Shown here: piece after piece, positions 28,317 to 38,485 of the stretch
Position numbering within the stretch: the first letter of the stretch is position 1
How the letters are laid out: the number at the start of each line of letters is the position of its first letter
Source of the DNA: Vibrio quintilis
GTDB taxonomy: Bacteria; Pseudomonadota; Gammaproteobacteria; Enterobacterales; Vibrionaceae
Direction of reading: 5' to 3'
Assembly (NCBI RefSeq): GCF_024529975.1
Contig: NZ_AP024899.1
Span: forward strand, 1-45,141
Length of the DNA: 45,141 nt
Program-made: the position numbers and the translations under genes
The notes under the pieces: model-generated
The model's input: the letters and a program-made list of their open reading frames with translations, nothing else
Database searches by the model: none
Told to the model about the DNA's origin: nothing

Positions 28317-28986
28317 TCGTTAATCGCTCTAGTGCTTGCTCCGCTGCAGCCTGTTCGGCTTTACGTCGACTTGTGCCTTTCCCGATAACAGGTATTTGAA
28401 TACCTGCAACTTCACACGATACAGTAAATTCCTGATTGTGCGCTTCACCTTTAATATTAGTCACTGTGTAGACAGGCAGCGGATTTCTTCGGCCCTGTAA
28501 ATATTCCTGTAAGCGCGTTTTAGGATCTTTCTGCGATGCACCCGGCTTGATTGTATTCAGCCGAACGTCATACCATTGCAAAATAATACGGCGGACAACC
28601 TCAATGTCACTATCAAGATAAACTGCCCCGATAATCGCTTCTACAGCATCAGCAAGAATCGAATCCCGTCGGAATCCACCGCTTTTTAATTCACCTGGAC
28701 CTAATTTTAAGTAATCTCCTAACTCAAACTCCCGGCCCAACTCAGCCAAAGTGTTTCCTTTCACTAAGGTCGCCCGCATGCGACTCATATCACCTTCATT
28801 ACTTTTAGGAAAACGGTGATACAAATCGTCAGCAATGACAAAACTTAAAATTGAATCGCCCAGAAATTCCAGTCGCTCATTGTGCTGGCTGTTAGCACTG
28901 CGGTGCGTCAGTGCTAAGTCCAGTAGTTCTTTATTTTGAAACTCATACCCGAGTTTTCTTTCAAGGTTTTGAATTGGAGAATTCAT
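28309..28986 (-). CDS. rnc: ribonuclease III
   Basis: Double-strand-specific endoribonuclease for rRNA and mRNA processing. The 225 residues compare with 226 in E. coli. The catalytic signature is [13 protein letters not shown] (Glu40, Asp44). The double-stranded-RNA-binding domain spans about 152-223 ([11 protein letters not shown] to [12 protein letters not shown]). It lies only 28 nt downstream of lepB, too little for the autoregulatory leader hairpin found before E. coli rnc, and it overlaps era by eight bases. Confidence 0.97.
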   Translation of the reverse strand: MNSPIQNLERKLGYEFQNKELLDLALTHRSANSQHNERLEFLGDSILSFVIADDLYHRFPKSNEGDMSRMRATLVKGNTLAELGREFELGDYLKLGPGELKSGGFRRDSILADAVEAIIGAVYLDSDIEVVRRIILQWYDVRLNTIKPGASQKDPKTRLQEYLQGRRNPLPVYTVTNIKGEAHNQEFTVSCEVAGIQIPVIGKGTSRRKAEQAAAEQALERLTNG

Positions 28987-29014
28987 ATCTTCTCATCATT
29001 AAGGGTTATAAGCC

Positions 29015-29911
29015 CTAGTGTATACGGCCAACGCGATTAAATCGCACGTTAGTAGGAATCCAGGAAGGCAGAGCACTATCCGCACCCCGGTTAAATTCGA
29101 AGCTAATCCAGATAGCAACTGCTTTTCCTACCAGATTACGTTCAGGAACAAACCCCCAATAGCGACTATCAGCACTATTATCCCGGTTATCACCCATCAT
29201 AAAATAGTGCCCTTCAGGAACAATCCACTCACTGACTCCGGGACGAGGTTGATAATCTTGTGGATGCACAGGGCGCCATGGATTAATCAGAATATGGTGT
29301 TCAACATCGCCTAATTTTTCATTCAACTGAAGTAAAGTCATCCCTTTTGTGCCTAACTTACTTTTCTGTACATCAGACAAAGGAACTGGTTTGCAGGTTG
29401 ATTCATTACGGGGCTGAATGCACAACTGTTTCTCATTGCTGTAACGGATAATGTCACCCGGTAAACCAACGACCCGTTTGATGTAATCCACAGATGGATT
29501 TGGCGGATATCTGAAAACAGCAATATCACCACGTTCCGGCTTTCCTGTTTCGACAATCGTTGAGTGCATAACCGGATCTTTCAACCCATAAGCAAATTTT
29601 TCAACCAGAATGAAGTCTCCGACTAATAATGTGGGTTTCATCGAACCGGAAGGAATTTGAAATGGTTCAAAAATAAAAGAACGAATCACTAAAACCAAAG
29701 CAATCACGGGGAAGATTGATACACTATTTTCAACCCACCAGGGCTGCGGCATGACCTTCTCTGCCAAAGAAACATCGAGCTCATTTGTCTGAGACTGAAT
29801 TTCAGCAATTTTTAACTGACGTTTTTTAGCCCAGACCCATTTTTCCAGAGCCCAGATAATGCCTGTAACAACAGTGACCAAAACTAAAATAAGTGAAAAT
29901 GTATTCGCCAT
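29015..29911 (-). CDS. lepB: signal peptidase I
   Basis: Inner-membrane peptidase that removes signal peptides from exported proteins. The 298 residues compare with 324 in E. coli. Two N-terminal membrane segments (about 4-22 and 63-80) precede the catalytic dyad Ser90 (IPSGSMKPTL) and Lys145 (YIKRVVGLPGD), then GDNRDNSADSRYWG. The shorter length reflects a smaller periplasmic loop region. It lies downstream of lepA, as in E. coli, with a strong stem-loop between them, and is 28 nt before rnc. Confidence 0.97.
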   Translation of the reverse strand: MANTFSLILVLVTVVTGIIWALEKWVWAKKRQLKIAEIQSQTNELDVSLAEKVMPQPWWVENSVSIFPVIALVLVIRSFIFEPFQIPSGSMKPTLLVGDFILVEKFAYGLKDPVMHSTIVETGKPERGDIAVFRYPPNPSVDYIKRVVGLPGDIIRYSNEKQLCIQPRNESTCKPVPLSDVQKSKLGTKGMTLLQLNEKLGDVEHHILINPWRPVHPQDYQPRPGVSEWIVPEGHYFMMGDNRDNSADSRYWGFVPERNLVGKAVAIWISFEFNRGADSALPSWIPTNVRFNRVGRIH

Positions 29912-29937
29912 AAACTTCCCTTAGTTTAAAAAGACGA

Positions 29938-29965
29938 AAGTGAAAGCGCCGAAGCACTTTCACTT
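29938..29965 (-). terminator. UUCG-capped stem-loop between lepA and lepB
   Basis: On the minus strand a 12-bp stem (AAGTGAAAGTGC / GCGCTTTCACTT, one G-U pair) is closed by a TTCG tetraloop. A five-T run follows after six bases. It is most likely a partial terminator or processing/stability element that sets lepB below or apart from lepA. Confidence 0.7.
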
Positions 29966-30006
29966 ATTAATTTATTGTTGTTGTCGCATTTCATCAAAAT
30001 ATCGGA

Positions 30007-31800
30007 TTATTCTTTACCAACATGCAAAATAGCCAAGAACGCTTCCTGCGGTAATTCAACATTACCTATTTGCTTCATGCGTTTTTTACCTTCTTTCTGT
30101 TTCTTCAACAGTTTTTTCTTACGGCTGACATCGCCGCCATAACATTTTGCTAATACGTTCTTTCTCAACTGCTTGACAGTAGAACGGGCGATAATATGGT
30201 TACCAATTGCAGCCTGTATCGCGATATCAAACATCTGGCGCGGAATGAATTCTTTCATTTTTTCAACCAGCAGACGACCACGCGATTGCGCCTGCTCTTT
30301 ATGCGTAATGATTGCCAGTGCATCAACACGATCACCATTGAGTAATACATCAACCCGAACCATGTCAGAGGTTTCAAAACGTTGGAATGAGTAGTCCAGT
30401 GACGCATAACCACGGGATGTCGACTTCAGCCGGTCAAAGAAATCCAGCACAACCTCGGCCATCGGAATGTCATAGGTTAATGCAACCTGATTCCCGTGAT
30501 AAACCATATCCACCTGAATACCACGTTTTTCGACACATAAAGTAATCACATTCCCCAGGTAATCTGACGGAACTAAAATATTACAACGGGAAATCGGCTC
30601 ACGAATTTCATGGATATCATTCACAGCAGGCAATTTGGCCGGGCTATCCACATAAATGGTTTCACCATCTGTATTTTCAACTTCATATACAACTGTAGGT
30701 GCAGTTGTAATCAAATCCAGATCATATTCCCGTTCCAGACGCTCCTGGATAATTTCCATATGCAGCATTCCCAGGAAGCCACAACGGAAACCAAAACCAA
30801 GTGCAGCCGACGTTTCCGGTTCATAAAATAATGAAGCATCATTCAGGCTCAGCTTACCCAGAGCATCCCGGAAGTTTTCATAATCATCCGATGAAACAGG
30901 GAACAGGCCGGCATAAACCTGAGGCTTTACTTTCTGAAATCCAGGTAAGGCAGTTTCACATCCATTTTTGGCCAATGTCAGCGTATCACCAACCGGTGCA
31001 CCAAGAATATCTTTGATACCACAAACAACCCAGCCAACTTCACCGGTTTTTAACTCTGTTGTATCTTCCTGCTTAGGTGAAAAAATACCTAAACGATCTA
31101 CGCCCCAGACCTGACCGGTACTCATCACTTTAATTTTTTCATTCTTCTTCAGCACGCCATTTTTAATCCGGACCAAAGACACAACGCCAAGATAATTATC
31201 AAACCAGGAATCGATAATCAAAGCCTGTAGTGTACCGTCAGCATCACCCTCAGGCGGTGGAATATCTGAAACAATTTTTTCCAGTACATCTTCTACACCA
31301 ATCCCGGTTTTAGCAGAACACCGAACGGCCTCAATGGCATCAATACCAACAATATCTTCAATTTCTTCAGCTACCCGTTCAGGTTCAGCCGCAGGTAAAT
31401 CGATCTTGTTCAGAATAGGAACGACTTCCAGATCCATTTCGATCGCGGTATAGCAGTTCGCCAGCGTCTGAGCTTCAACCCCCTGACCCGCGTCAACAAC
31501 CAGCAAAGCACCTTCACAAGCTGCCAGAGAACGGGATACTTCATATGAAAAATCCACATGCCCCGGAGTATCGATAAAGTTCAGCTGATAAACTTCACCA
31601 TCTTTGGCCTTGTAGTTCAGTGTCACACTCTGAGCTTTAATAGTGATACCACGTTCCCGCTCCAGATCCATCGAATCAAGAACCTGCTCGGCCATTTCAC
31701 GGTCAGTTAATCCACCGCAAACATGAATCAAGCGATCAGACAAGGTAGATTTTCCATGATCAATATGGGCGATAATCGAAAAGTTGCGAATGTGCTTCAT
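30007..31800 (-). CDS. lepA: elongation factor 4 (LepA)
   Basis: Translational GTPase, also called EF4, that acts on ribosomes at initiation or under stress. The 597 residues compare with 599 in E. coli. G-domain motifs [23 protein letters not shown] and [11 protein letters not shown] are intact. The unique C-terminal domain ends with [20 protein letters not shown] and the lysine-rich [17 protein letters not shown]. It lies between rseC and lepB, the standard gamma-proteobacterial order. Confidence 0.98.
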   Translation of the reverse strand: MKHIRNFSIIAHIDHGKSTLSDRLIHVCGGLTDREMAEQVLDSMDLERERGITIKAQSVTLNYKAKDGEVYQLNFIDTPGHVDFSYEVSRSLAACEGALLVVDAGQGVEAQTLANCYTAIEMDLEVVPILNKIDLPAAEPERVAEEIEDIVGIDAIEAVRCSAKTGIGVEDVLEKIVSDIPPPEGDADGTLQALIIDSWFDNYLGVVSLVRIKNGVLKKNEKIKVMSTGQVWGVDRLGIFSPKQEDTTELKTGEVGWVVCGIKDILGAPVGDTLTLAKNGCETALPGFQKVKPQVYAGLFPVSSDDYENFRDALGKLSLNDASLFYEPETSAALGFGFRCGFLGMLHMEIIQERLEREYDLDLITTAPTVVYEVENTDGETIYVDSPAKLPAVNDIHEIREPISRCNILVPSDYLGNVITLCVEKRGIQVDMVYHGNQVALTYDIPMAEVVLDFFDRLKSTSRGYASLDYSFQRFETSDMVRVDVLLNGDRVDALAIITHKEQAQSRGRLLVEKMKEFIPRQMFDIAIQAAIGNHIIARSTVKQLRKNVLAKCYGGDVSRKKKLLKKQKEGKKRMKQIGNVELPQEAFLAILHVGKE

Positions 31801-31929
31801 AGAATTAAGGTGAATAAACTCTTACAGTTGTGAAAGAAAAAGAATGTACTTTGTATCGCTACAGTTCTATTCCAGTAAAGTTGGGCGATTTTACCGAATT
31901 TAAAATAGATTCGCACCATAAGATTTAAC

Positions 31930-32400
31930 TTACAGAACAGATTCCCCCAAAACGCGCAGCAAAGTCACCTCATTCCGGGTACGGGCTTCAAGCCGCTTCG
32001 ACATGAGTTTCGAAATCCATACCCCTAATCCGATAAAACACACCGATGTAAAAATGACAGAGGGTTCATTATGATGAAAAAATGGAGAGATGATGTATTC
32101 CCCTGTAAAAGCACCGAAAATCAGCATGAACAGGGGAAAAAGATACACTAAGGATGCCGATTGCAATAAACTTTTCTCAGGAAAACCAATTTCTACCATT
32201 TGACCTGGTTTCAGTTCCTTTGATGTATCAAGATACCAAATCAGCTTTTTATTCCCGATCGCCTTAGAGGCGATACCAGTACCACAACTGGCAGAAGACG
32301 CGCAATGATTACAACTTGTCTGCTGTTCACAACTCAGCTTGACCTCATACCCATCTTTTGAGGGGTGAACATCAGCAACTGTAGCCAAAGCTGTCATCAT
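31930..32400 (-). CDS. rseC: SoxR-reducing/sigma-E regulator protein RseC
   Basis: A 156-residue inner-membrane protein with an N-terminal cysteine-rich cytoplasmic part (CEQQTSCNHCASSASCGTG, about 24-42) and two membrane segments (about 83-103 and 114-132). In E. coli RseC modulates sigma-E activity slightly and acts with Rsx in reducing SoxR. It overlaps the rseB end by four bases, so the two are coupled. The gap to lepA is 129 nt. Confidence 0.92.
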   Translation of the reverse strand: MMTALATVADVHPSKDGYEVKLSCEQQTSCNHCASSASCGTGIASKAIGNKKLIWYLDTSKELKPGQMVEIGFPEKSLLQSASLVYLFPLFMLIFGAFTGEYIISPFFHHNEPSVIFTSVCFIGLGVWISKLMSKRLEARTRNEVTLLRVLGESVL

Positions 32401-33365
32401 GGCGATTTTACTCCATTTTTTTTCTGAAACGCGACTGACTTAGCAATTCGCTTCGCTGTTTCAGGAGGTATATCACCGATAACTGATATTTCATTATCAC
32501 CGATGACCAAGCTGTGCAAAGTCCTTCTGCCTTGCCGAATCAGCTGATTTTTCAGGGAATAATTATCCTTATCAGAAATATAGACTGAAAAACTAAATAA
32601 GCCATCAGAGAATAACTGACTTTCGACCACTTTTTTCGTCACAGCCATACGATAACGATTCAGTTCTTTAGCAACAAATCCTGCCGGAACCCAAGTCACT
32701 TGCCAAAAACTTTGCTTCATTTTGTTCTCAGGCAAAGATAACACACCCGGAAGCTGAACCTTATTCAGGTTGCGCATCAACGCCACAAGTTTATTACTAA
32801 CAGAATAAGAAATGGTCCGGAACTGCTCTAATATTTCACCATCCCGGTCAACTAAATCAGCTCTCAAAGGTAAATGACTGATTTCATCGACCCAAAGTAC
32901 GTACGAATAGCGTAAACCATCTTTAGGAACAACCCGCACGACCTGACAAGATGTGCCCGCTTCCCTGCCCCGGCCTATTTTTACATAATCATAAAACCGG
33001 CTGAGGTGCTGAATATTACTGTTTAACAAAGGGATTGTCGGGGCAACCATCTGACCAGATTCGATCGTAAATGGCTCAATTCCAGGTTCAATGTAGCTCA
33101 CTTCATTACCACGCCGAATAACTTCCCGGACAGGACCACTTAAATATATCAGATGAGCAAAGGATTCTGATTCTTCAACGGCATGACGATAAAGCAATGG
33201 CTCAATGCCATTCTTTTTGATCAGAATATAAGAAAGTTCATAATTAAGTTTTTGACTGGCGCGATTCATCTGAAGTAACAAAGCCTCTGCTGATAAATCA
33301 TCAGCAAAGGCTATTGATGTATTCATGCTGAACAGCGCGATAACACTGACCAGAAATTTTTTCAT
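32397..33365 (-). CDS. rseB: periplasmic sigma-E regulatory protein RseB
   Basis: Periplasmic partner that binds RseA and shields it from proteolysis until lipopolysaccharide or misfolded signals displace it. The 322 residues compare with 318 in E. coli. A signal peptide of about 21 residues ends ...SIAFA before DDLSAE. The body has a lipoprotein-like beta domain and a C-terminal MucB/RseB domain (about 215-320, from FWQVTWVPAGF). It is 14 nt after rseA. Confidence 0.95.
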   Translation of the reverse strand: MKKFLVSVIALFSMNTSIAFADDLSAEALLLQMNRASQKLNYELSYILIKKNGIEPLLYRHAVEESESFAHLIYLSGPVREVIRRGNEVSYIEPGIEPFTIESGQMVAPTIPLLNSNIQHLSRFYDYVKIGRGREAGTSCQVVRVVPKDGLRYSYVLWVDEISHLPLRADLVDRDGEILEQFRTISYSVSNKLVALMRNLNKVQLPGVLSLPENKMKQSFWQVTWVPAGFVAKELNRYRMAVTKKVVESQLFSDGLFSFSVYISDKDNYSLKNQLIRQGRRTLHSLVIGDNEISVIGDIPPETAKRIAKSVAFQKKNGVKSP

Positions 33366-33379
33366 TCAATAACTAACTC

Positions 33380-34009
33380 TTAGTGACCACTAGAATGATT
33401 AGAATTTTCACTATTTAATTTTAACTGAAGCTCATAATCCTGCAGCATTGCATTGATCCGCCGACGCTGCTCCTGAATGTTCGTTTCAGTTTGATAGCGT
33501 TTCGCAGACTCTTGTCTTTGTACCGACTCCCGGGTCAAACTCACTGGTTCAGCAGAACCGGCAAGAGGAATGGTTTGCAGAACCGGTGGCTGCTGCTCAT
33601 GACCCGCAATATGTGAATTTTCATCACCACTGTACTGCTGAACACCAACAACGACAGCCAATGAAACACAAGCAGCGATAGCAACTTGTCCCAACTGCCC
33701 CAACCAGGCAGGAAGCTGTCTTCTGGCTTGAGCGGGTGAAGGCTGAGATTCAGTAAAAGTGATGTCTAAATGTTCTGTATTCTCAGTCTTACCAAACTGG
33801 TTATGTACCGGTTCTTTTTCCAGTGCAAGAGAGACCTGCTCAGCAATGTCCCATTCACTATGGAGTGTATCCCCGCGCATCACATCACCAATCAAATGGT
33901 AATTGCGCCATACTTTCACTCCGTCCTGATCACCTGATAACTCGCTAATTAACGCTTTATCGATCAGTTCTCCGTCCATGAGCGCCGAAATTTTTTCTTT
34001 ATCAGCCAT
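33380..34009 (-). CDS. rseA: anti-sigma-E factor RseA
   Basis: Single-pass inner-membrane anti-sigma factor. Its cytoplasmic part (MADKEKISALMDGELIDK, residues 1-90) holds sigma-E; it is cut by DegS and RseP during envelope stress. The 209 residues compare with 216 in E. coli. A membrane span lies at about 103-123 (VAIAACVSLAVVVGV), with a Gln-rich periplasmic tail. I use the ATG at 34009, which has GGTGGA upstream and matches the family. One five codons earlier lacks a ribosome binding site. Confidence 0.95.
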   Translation of the reverse strand: MADKEKISALMDGELIDKALISELSGDQDGVKVWRNYHLIGDVMRGDTLHSEWDIAEQVSLALEKEPVHNQFGKTENTEHLDITFTESQPSPAQARRQLPAWLGQLGQVAIAACVSLAVVVGVQQYSGDENSHIAGHEQQPPVLQTIPLAGSAEPVSLTRESVQRQESAKRYQTETNIQEQRRRINAMLQDYELQLKLNSENSNHSSGH

Positions 34010-34040
34010 TCTATCCACCATCATTCAGATAAGTCAGACA

Positions 34041-34613
34041 CTATAAAAGCGAACTGATACGCTTTTCTACTGCCTCTCGTGCTCGAAAAATCCGGGATCG
34101 TACCGTTCCAACAGGACAATCCATCACCGCAGCAATTTCTTCGTAACTCAGACCATCGAGTTCTCTTAACGTCATTGCGGTCTTTAAATCTTCTGGTAAT
34201 GCATCTATAGCCGCAAAAACAGCACGCTTCAACTCTTTGGACAGCGTAATATTTTCAGGGTTCGATATTTCTTTCAGAATATTGTCATTTTCATAATATT
34301 CTGCGTCTTCTGCATCAATATCATTCGCAGGAGGCCTCCGGCTTTGTGCAACGATATAATTCTTAGCAGTATTTACAGCAATTCTGTAGAGCCAGGTGTA
34401 AAAAGCACTCTCCCCGCGGAACGAAGGAATAGCTCTATATGCTTTAATAAATGTTTCCTGGGCTACATCAGCCACATCACCTGAATTATTCACATACCTT
34501 GCGATAAGGTTACACACCTTATTCTGGTACTTCGTGACCAAAAGGTTAAATGCTTGCTTATCACCACTTTGAATTCGCTCAATCAATACTTGATCGGTTA
34601 ACTGCTCGTGCAT
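34041..34613 (-). CDS. rpoE: RNA polymerase sigma-E (extracytoplasmic stress) factor
   Basis: ECF sigma factor for the envelope stress response. The 190 residues compare with 191 in E. coli. Region 2 includes QNKVCNLIARYV and GESAFYTWLYRIAVNTAKNY. Region 4 includes LRELDGLSYEEIAAVMDCP and VGTVRSRIFRAREAV. I start at MHEQLTDQVL, aligned with E. coli MSEQLTDQVL, with GGAG upstream at a wide 11-nt spacing. A start 12 codons earlier (MRGEQ) is possible. First gene of rpoE-rseABC, preceded by its own sigma-E promoter. Confidence 0.97.
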   Translation of the reverse strand: MHEQLTDQVLIERIQSGDKQAFNLLVTKYQNKVCNLIARYVNNSGDVADVAQETFIKAYRAIPSFRGESAFYTWLYRIAVNTAKNYIVAQSRRPPANDIDAEDAEYYENDNILKEISNPENITLSKELKRAVFAAIDALPEDLKTAMTLRELDGLSYEEIAAVMDCPVGTVRSRIFRAREAVEKRISSLL

Positions 34614-35089
34614 TCGAGCGTACACTCCTATAATTTGCTCCCCGCGCATCGCTATAGATGAGGGGGTTTATACATTCAAAAATGTAGTATTGACACCACT
34701 GCTGACATGAGCAGTATAATGAGACTCTTACGAAAAAAAATAGTTCCCCCGATATAAAAATTCTTTTCATAAAAGAGCAGAAGTCAACTCATTGAATATG
34801 TTGTCGTTTTATTTTCAAAATAAATGGAAAGTCACAGAATTGATCACAAATCATAAATTCAAAGTACCGGACCAGACAAGAGCCATCCTCTGCTCAGACT
34901 GAAAGAATGCCATCTGACATGGTGATAAAAATATTATAAATATGGATGATAAGAACTATAGACAGCGTCATTAGGATAAAACGGGCAAACATCCAGTAGA
35001 GGGAAGCAATATCAGTGTTCTGATTTAAGACGGTGCTTAACCAAACCGGATAATAATATACTCTTGCTGATTATTGGGAAAACGAATTT
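34614..35089. other. rpoE-nadB divergent intergenic region
   Basis: 476 nt without a gene. It holds the autoregulatory sigma-E promoter of rpoE and a leader of roughly 100 nt. On the plus side an AT-rich stretch just before nadB contains possible -10 sequences (TATACT near 35057) but no convincing -35. No tRNA or small-RNA gene is evident. Confidence 0.6.
34720..34747 (-). promoter_or_regulatory. sigma-E-dependent promoter of rpoE
   Basis: On the minus strand GGAACTA (34741-34747), a 16-nt spacer and TCTCA (34720-34724) match the sigma-E consensus GGAACTT-N16-TCtgA closely. The position, about 105 nt before the start codon, implies positive autoregulation as in E. coli. Confidence 0.8.
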
Positions 35090-36700
35090 ATGAATGCAAC
35101 TAGGGAACATCAGTGCGATGTGCTGGTTATAGGAAGTGGTGCAGCGGGGTTGTCTCTTGCTTTGCGTATCGCAAGTACATCAGAAGTTATCGTGTTGAGT
35201 AAAGGGCCTTGGAGCGAAGGCGCCACATACTATGCACAAGGGGGAATCGCTGCCGTATTTGACGAATCTGACAGCGTTGATTCCCATGTTCAGGACACAC
35301 TCATTGCTGGTGACGGGCTCTGTGAACAAAAGACGGTCAGATTCATTGCCGAAAATGCTAAAAAGTGTGTTCAGTGGCTAATCGATGGCGGTGTCCCGTT
35401 CGATTTAGATGAAGATAGTCAAGAATCCAAACCAAAATATCATCTCACCCGGGAAGGCGGACACAGCCACCGGAGAATTTTACATGCCGCTGATGCAACC
35501 GGAATGGCAATGCAAAATTCCCTCCAGGACAATGTATTGAGCCATCCGAATATCCGGGTATTTGAACGCCATAATGCACTGGACCTGATCACCGGAGATA
35601 AGGTCGGCGAAGAGGCGGATAAAGTCATCGGTGCATATATCTGGAACCGGAATGACGAGCATGTGGAAACGGTCAGAGCTAAATTTGTCGTTCTGGCAAC
35701 AGGCGGCGCATCAAAAGTATATCAATACACATCAAATCCGGATGTTTCCTCTGGTGATGGCATTGCAATGGCCTGGCGGGCGGGCTGCCGGGTAGCCAAC
35801 ATGGAATTTAACCAGTTTCACCCAACCTGCCTCTACCACCCGGAATCGCGTAATTTTCTGCTGACAGAAGCACTTCGTGGTGAAGGCGCTCATCTGAAAC
35901 GCCCGGATGGATCAAGATTTATGCCCGATTTCGATGAAAGAGGAGAACTGGCTCCCAGAGATATCGTTGCCCGGGCAATTGACTATGAAATGAAGCGCCT
36001 CGGTGCCGACTGCATGTATCTGGATATCAGCCATAAACCCGCAGATTTCATTGAAAAACACTTCCCGACAATTAACGCCAAATTACTGGAACTTGGCATT
36101 GATATGACCAAAGAGCCCATCCCAATTGTTCCGGCTGCCCACTACACTTGTGGCGGCGTTATCGTCAATCAGCAGGGACAAACCGATTTGAAGCAACTCT
36201 ATGCAATTGGTGAAGTCAGCTATACAGGACTGCACGGCGCAAACCGGATGGCATCGAACTCCCTGCTTGAATGTGTTGTGTATGCACAGTCTGCAGCGGC
36301 TGATATCATCAACAGAATTGACGATGCCCCTCTTCCGCCATCACCGCCTTTCTGGGATGAGAGTCAGGTAACCTGCTCCGATGAAGAAGTCGTCATCCAA
36401 CATAACTGGCATGAACTCCGGCTGTTTATGTGGGATTATATGGGGATTGTCCGGACAGATAAACGACTTGAACGGGCTTTGAGACGGATCCACTTACTAC
36501 AGCAGGAAACACATGAATACTATAGTAATTTCAGGGTATCCAACAACCTGATCGAATTACGTAACTTATTGCAGGTGGCAGAGTTAATGATTCAATGTGC
36601 AATGCAAAGAAAAGAAAGCCGAGGCCTGCATTACACGCTTGATTATCCTGATAAACTGGAACAAAGTGGTCCTACAATACTGGAACCACAGAAATCATAA
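35090..36700 (+). CDS. nadB: L-aspartate oxidase
   Basis: FAD enzyme that oxidises L-aspartate to iminoaspartate, the first step of NAD synthesis. The 536 residues compare with 540 in E. coli. The FAD motif is [15 protein letters not shown] (13-27), with substrate-site segments [25 protein letters not shown] and HYTCGGV, and the second FAD contact [18 protein letters not shown]. It is divergent from rpoE, a conserved pairing, and convergent with ygfX. Confidence 0.97.
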   Translation: MNATREHQCDVLVIGSGAAGLSLALRIASTSEVIVLSKGPWSEGATYYAQGGIAAVFDESDSVDSHVQDTLIAGDGLCEQKTVRFIAENAKKCVQWLIDGGVPFDLDEDSQESKPKYHLTREGGHSHRRILHAADATGMAMQNSLQDNVLSHPNIRVFERHNALDLITGDKVGEEADKVIGAYIWNRNDEHVETVRAKFVVLATGGASKVYQYTSNPDVSSGDGIAMAWRAGCRVANMEFNQFHPTCLYHPESRNFLLTEALRGEGAHLKRPDGSRFMPDFDERGELAPRDIVARAIDYEMKRLGADCMYLDISHKPADFIEKHFPTINAKLLELGIDMTKEPIPIVPAAHYTCGGVIVNQQGQTDLKQLYAIGEVSYTGLHGANRMASNSLLECVVYAQSAAADIINRIDDAPLPPSPPFWDESQVTCSDEEVVIQHNWHELRLFMWDYMGIVRTDKRLERALRRIHLLQQETHEYYSNFRVSNNLIELRNLLQVAELMIQCAMQRKESRGLHYTLDYPDKLEQSGPTILEPQKS

Positions 36701-36702
36701 TT

Positions 36703-36746
36703 CTTCACATATGATGTGAAGTACGGAGGTGATAACACCTCCGTTT
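36703..36746. terminator. tandem stem-loops at the nadB/ygfX convergence
   Basis: CTTCACAT/ATGTGAAG (36703-36710, 36714-36721) is followed directly by ACGGAGGTG/CACCTCCGT (36723-36731, 36736-36744). Both are perfect stems, but neither has a good T-tract. They overlap the last codons of ygfX. They probably end nadB transcription or protect its 3' end. Confidence 0.5.
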
Positions 36747-37154
36747 CTCAAATAAAACCAAGTGCCTGTAATCTGCTTCGTGGCAACTGTCCCGCCAGAG
36801 TAACTGCCGTTCCCCGGATTGATAAATCACAATCAGAAACCAGCTGACATAAAGCATTGACAGACGTTCAACAACTTTAGATTGCCCGTCATTAAACGCT
36901 ATAACACCTGAAGCTGTATAACGAAACGGAATACGAATCCTATCGACTAAGAACGACTGACAAAGGATGCTTTTGGTGAATACTCCGAGAAAAGAGAAAC
37001 TCACGGAAAGCGGGAAATCAGATGATAAAATTCCCCATGATGTCAGGAGTATGACAAGTAAACTTACCAGACATGCTCCTGTGGATAGTTTTGGAGTGAT
37101 ACTAACGAACTTTACTGAGGTTGTAGGCAATGATTTTGTCCACAATTGATGCAT
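36705..37154 (-). CDS. ygfX: YgfX/CptA family membrane protein, partner of SdhE
   Basis: A small inner-membrane protein of up to 149 residues (E. coli 135) with a hydrophobic pair near 26-60, then a soluble part ending [21 protein letters not shown]...DYRHL, a pattern shared with E. coli YgfX. The family has been described as the toxin-like CptA and as a partner of SdhE. Sequence conservation is low and I rely partly on its position. The ATG at 37154 overlaps sdhE by 53 nt; a TTG eight codons later (37130) would shorten the overlap. Confidence 0.75.
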   Translation of the reverse strand: MHQLWTKSLPTTSVKFVSITPKLSTGACLVSLLVILLTSWGILSSDFPLSVSFSFLGVFTKSILCQSFLVDRIRIPFRYTASGVIAFNDGQSKVVERLSMLYVSWFLIVIYQSGERQLLWRDSCHEADYRHLVLFEKRRCYHLRTSHHM

Positions 37155-37368
37155 GACTCAGATTGTCACTTCGTGTATGTCCCATAATCCAGGAAAACAA
37201 ATCAGGATCATCACATTCCAGCAGAGAAACAAAATCACGCTGTTCGGATTCTTTCAGCTTATCAAAACACTCATCATAAAATGCCATAATCACGACATCC
37301 AGCTCTAACATACCGCGCCGGCATGCCCACTTAATCCGGGCTTTTTCTTCGTTGGTATACATTTTCAA
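37102..37368 (-). CDS. sdhE: FAD assembly factor SdhE
   Basis: 88 residues, the E. coli length, with the defining RGMLELD motif (18-24) and the [16 protein letters not shown] segment. It promotes covalent FAD attachment to the succinate dehydrogenase flavoprotein SdhA. An older name treats it as the antitoxin CptB. AGAGG stands 7 nt before the ATG. It overlaps ygfX and is divergent from ygfZ. Confidence 0.95.
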   Translation of the reverse strand: MKMYTNEEKARIKWACRRGMLELDVVIMAFYDECFDKLKESEQRDFVSLLECDDPDLFSWIMGHTRSDNLSHASIVDKIIAYNLSKVR

Positions 37369-37507
37369 ACCTCTTCAGGAATAATTGTTATAAGTTTATC
37401 AGTGGGAATTCATCTCAACTACTAAGCAAATCACAATGCAGTTCAGGCTGACAAAAAAATACTTCCGCTTTAACATAGACGAAAAGCCTGAAAAAGCGAT
37501 ATCGATT

Positions 37508-38485
37508 ATGAATACAATAAACACCTTTGATAATTTACCACATCAACAAGATGATAACTTACCAGAATTAATGCTGACTCACCTTGCTTCATGGAACGCG
37601 ATTATCATGTCCGGACCGGATAAAAAAAATTATCTGCAGGGACAGGTCACATGTAATGTAGCAACGCTTTCTGAACAAGACTCAACTTTTGGTGCACATT
37701 GCGATCCAAAAGGCAAAGTCTGGTCCATTTTTCGTCTTTTCCACCATCATGATGACTATGCCATGCTCCAGCACGCATCAGCGGTTGAGGCCGAACTGAG
37801 AGAGCTGAAGAAATACGCTATATTCTCTAAAGTTGAGATAGATGTCAGTAAAGAAGTTGTACTTGGGGTGTTCGGCCAGGAAGCTCAGGCATATATCGAT
37901 CATTTAAACGACACTCCGGCAGATGTCCGGCCTGTTGAAGGTGGTACTGCAATAAAAATTACCGCAACCCGATGGATGCTGCTTGTGACACAGCCAAAAG
38001 CGGAAAAAATCATTGCAGAATTTCGCGGTCAAAAAGTAGATGAATCGCTCTGGAATCGCTTTGATATCGAAGATGCGTTACCCGGCATTTCAGCCTCAGA
38101 ACAATGTCTTCATATTCCACAGGCATTTAATCTGCAGGCCGTTGATGGCATTTGTTTTACAAAAGGTTGTTATACCGGTCAGGAAACGATTGCCCGGGCA
38201 AAATACAGAGGAACAAATAAACGTTCAATGTTTATTATTCAGGGAAATATTCATCAACCTTTAGACACAGAATCTCCCATTGAAGTAGAACGGGCTTTAG
38301 GAGAAAACTGGCGATCAGCAGGACAGCTACTAATGAGCTATACCTTTAGTGACCAACAAGCCATTGGACTGATTATACTGCCAAATAATCTGGAGAATGA
38401 CACGGTACTCCGCCTGAAATCACAGCCGGACACACGTTGGTCAATACATCCCTTACCGTACAGCATAGAAGAAGATGACGAATAA
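37508..38485 (+). CDS. ygfZ: folate-binding iron-sulphur maintenance protein YgfZ
   Basis: Tetrahydrofolate-binding protein of the GcvT fold, needed for a set of iron-sulphur enzymes including tRNA-modifying MiaB. The 325 residues compare with 326 in E. coli. The signature KGCYTGQE (Cys221 by the start used here) and the N-terminal [10 protein letters not shown] plus [10 protein letters not shown] are present. I use the ATG at 37508 on length; a frame from 37436 adds 24 residues, and neither start has a good ribosome binding site. Divergent from sdhE. Confidence 0.93.
   Translation: MNTINTFDNLPHQQDDNLPELMLTHLASWNAIIMSGPDKKNYLQGQVTCNVATLSEQDSTFGAHCDPKGKVWSIFRLFHHHDDYAMLQHASAVEAELRELKKYAIFSKVEIDVSKEVVLGVFGQEAQAYIDHLNDTPADVRPVEGGTAIKITATRWMLLVTQPKAEKIIAEFRGQKVDESLWNRFDIEDALPGISASEQCLHIPQAFNLQAVDGICFTKGCYTGQETIARAKYRGTNKRSMFIIQGNIHQPLDTESPIEVERALGENWRSAGQLLMSYTFSDQQAIGLIILPNNLENDTVLRLKSQPDTRWSIHPLPYSIEEDDE

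Noticed and set aside
34579..34770. A 63-codon frame overlapping the rpoE start, as a possible rseD-type leader peptide
   Set aside because: Its ATG lies upstream of the predicted sigma-E transcription start, there is no later ATG in the leader, and no ribosome binding site is visible.
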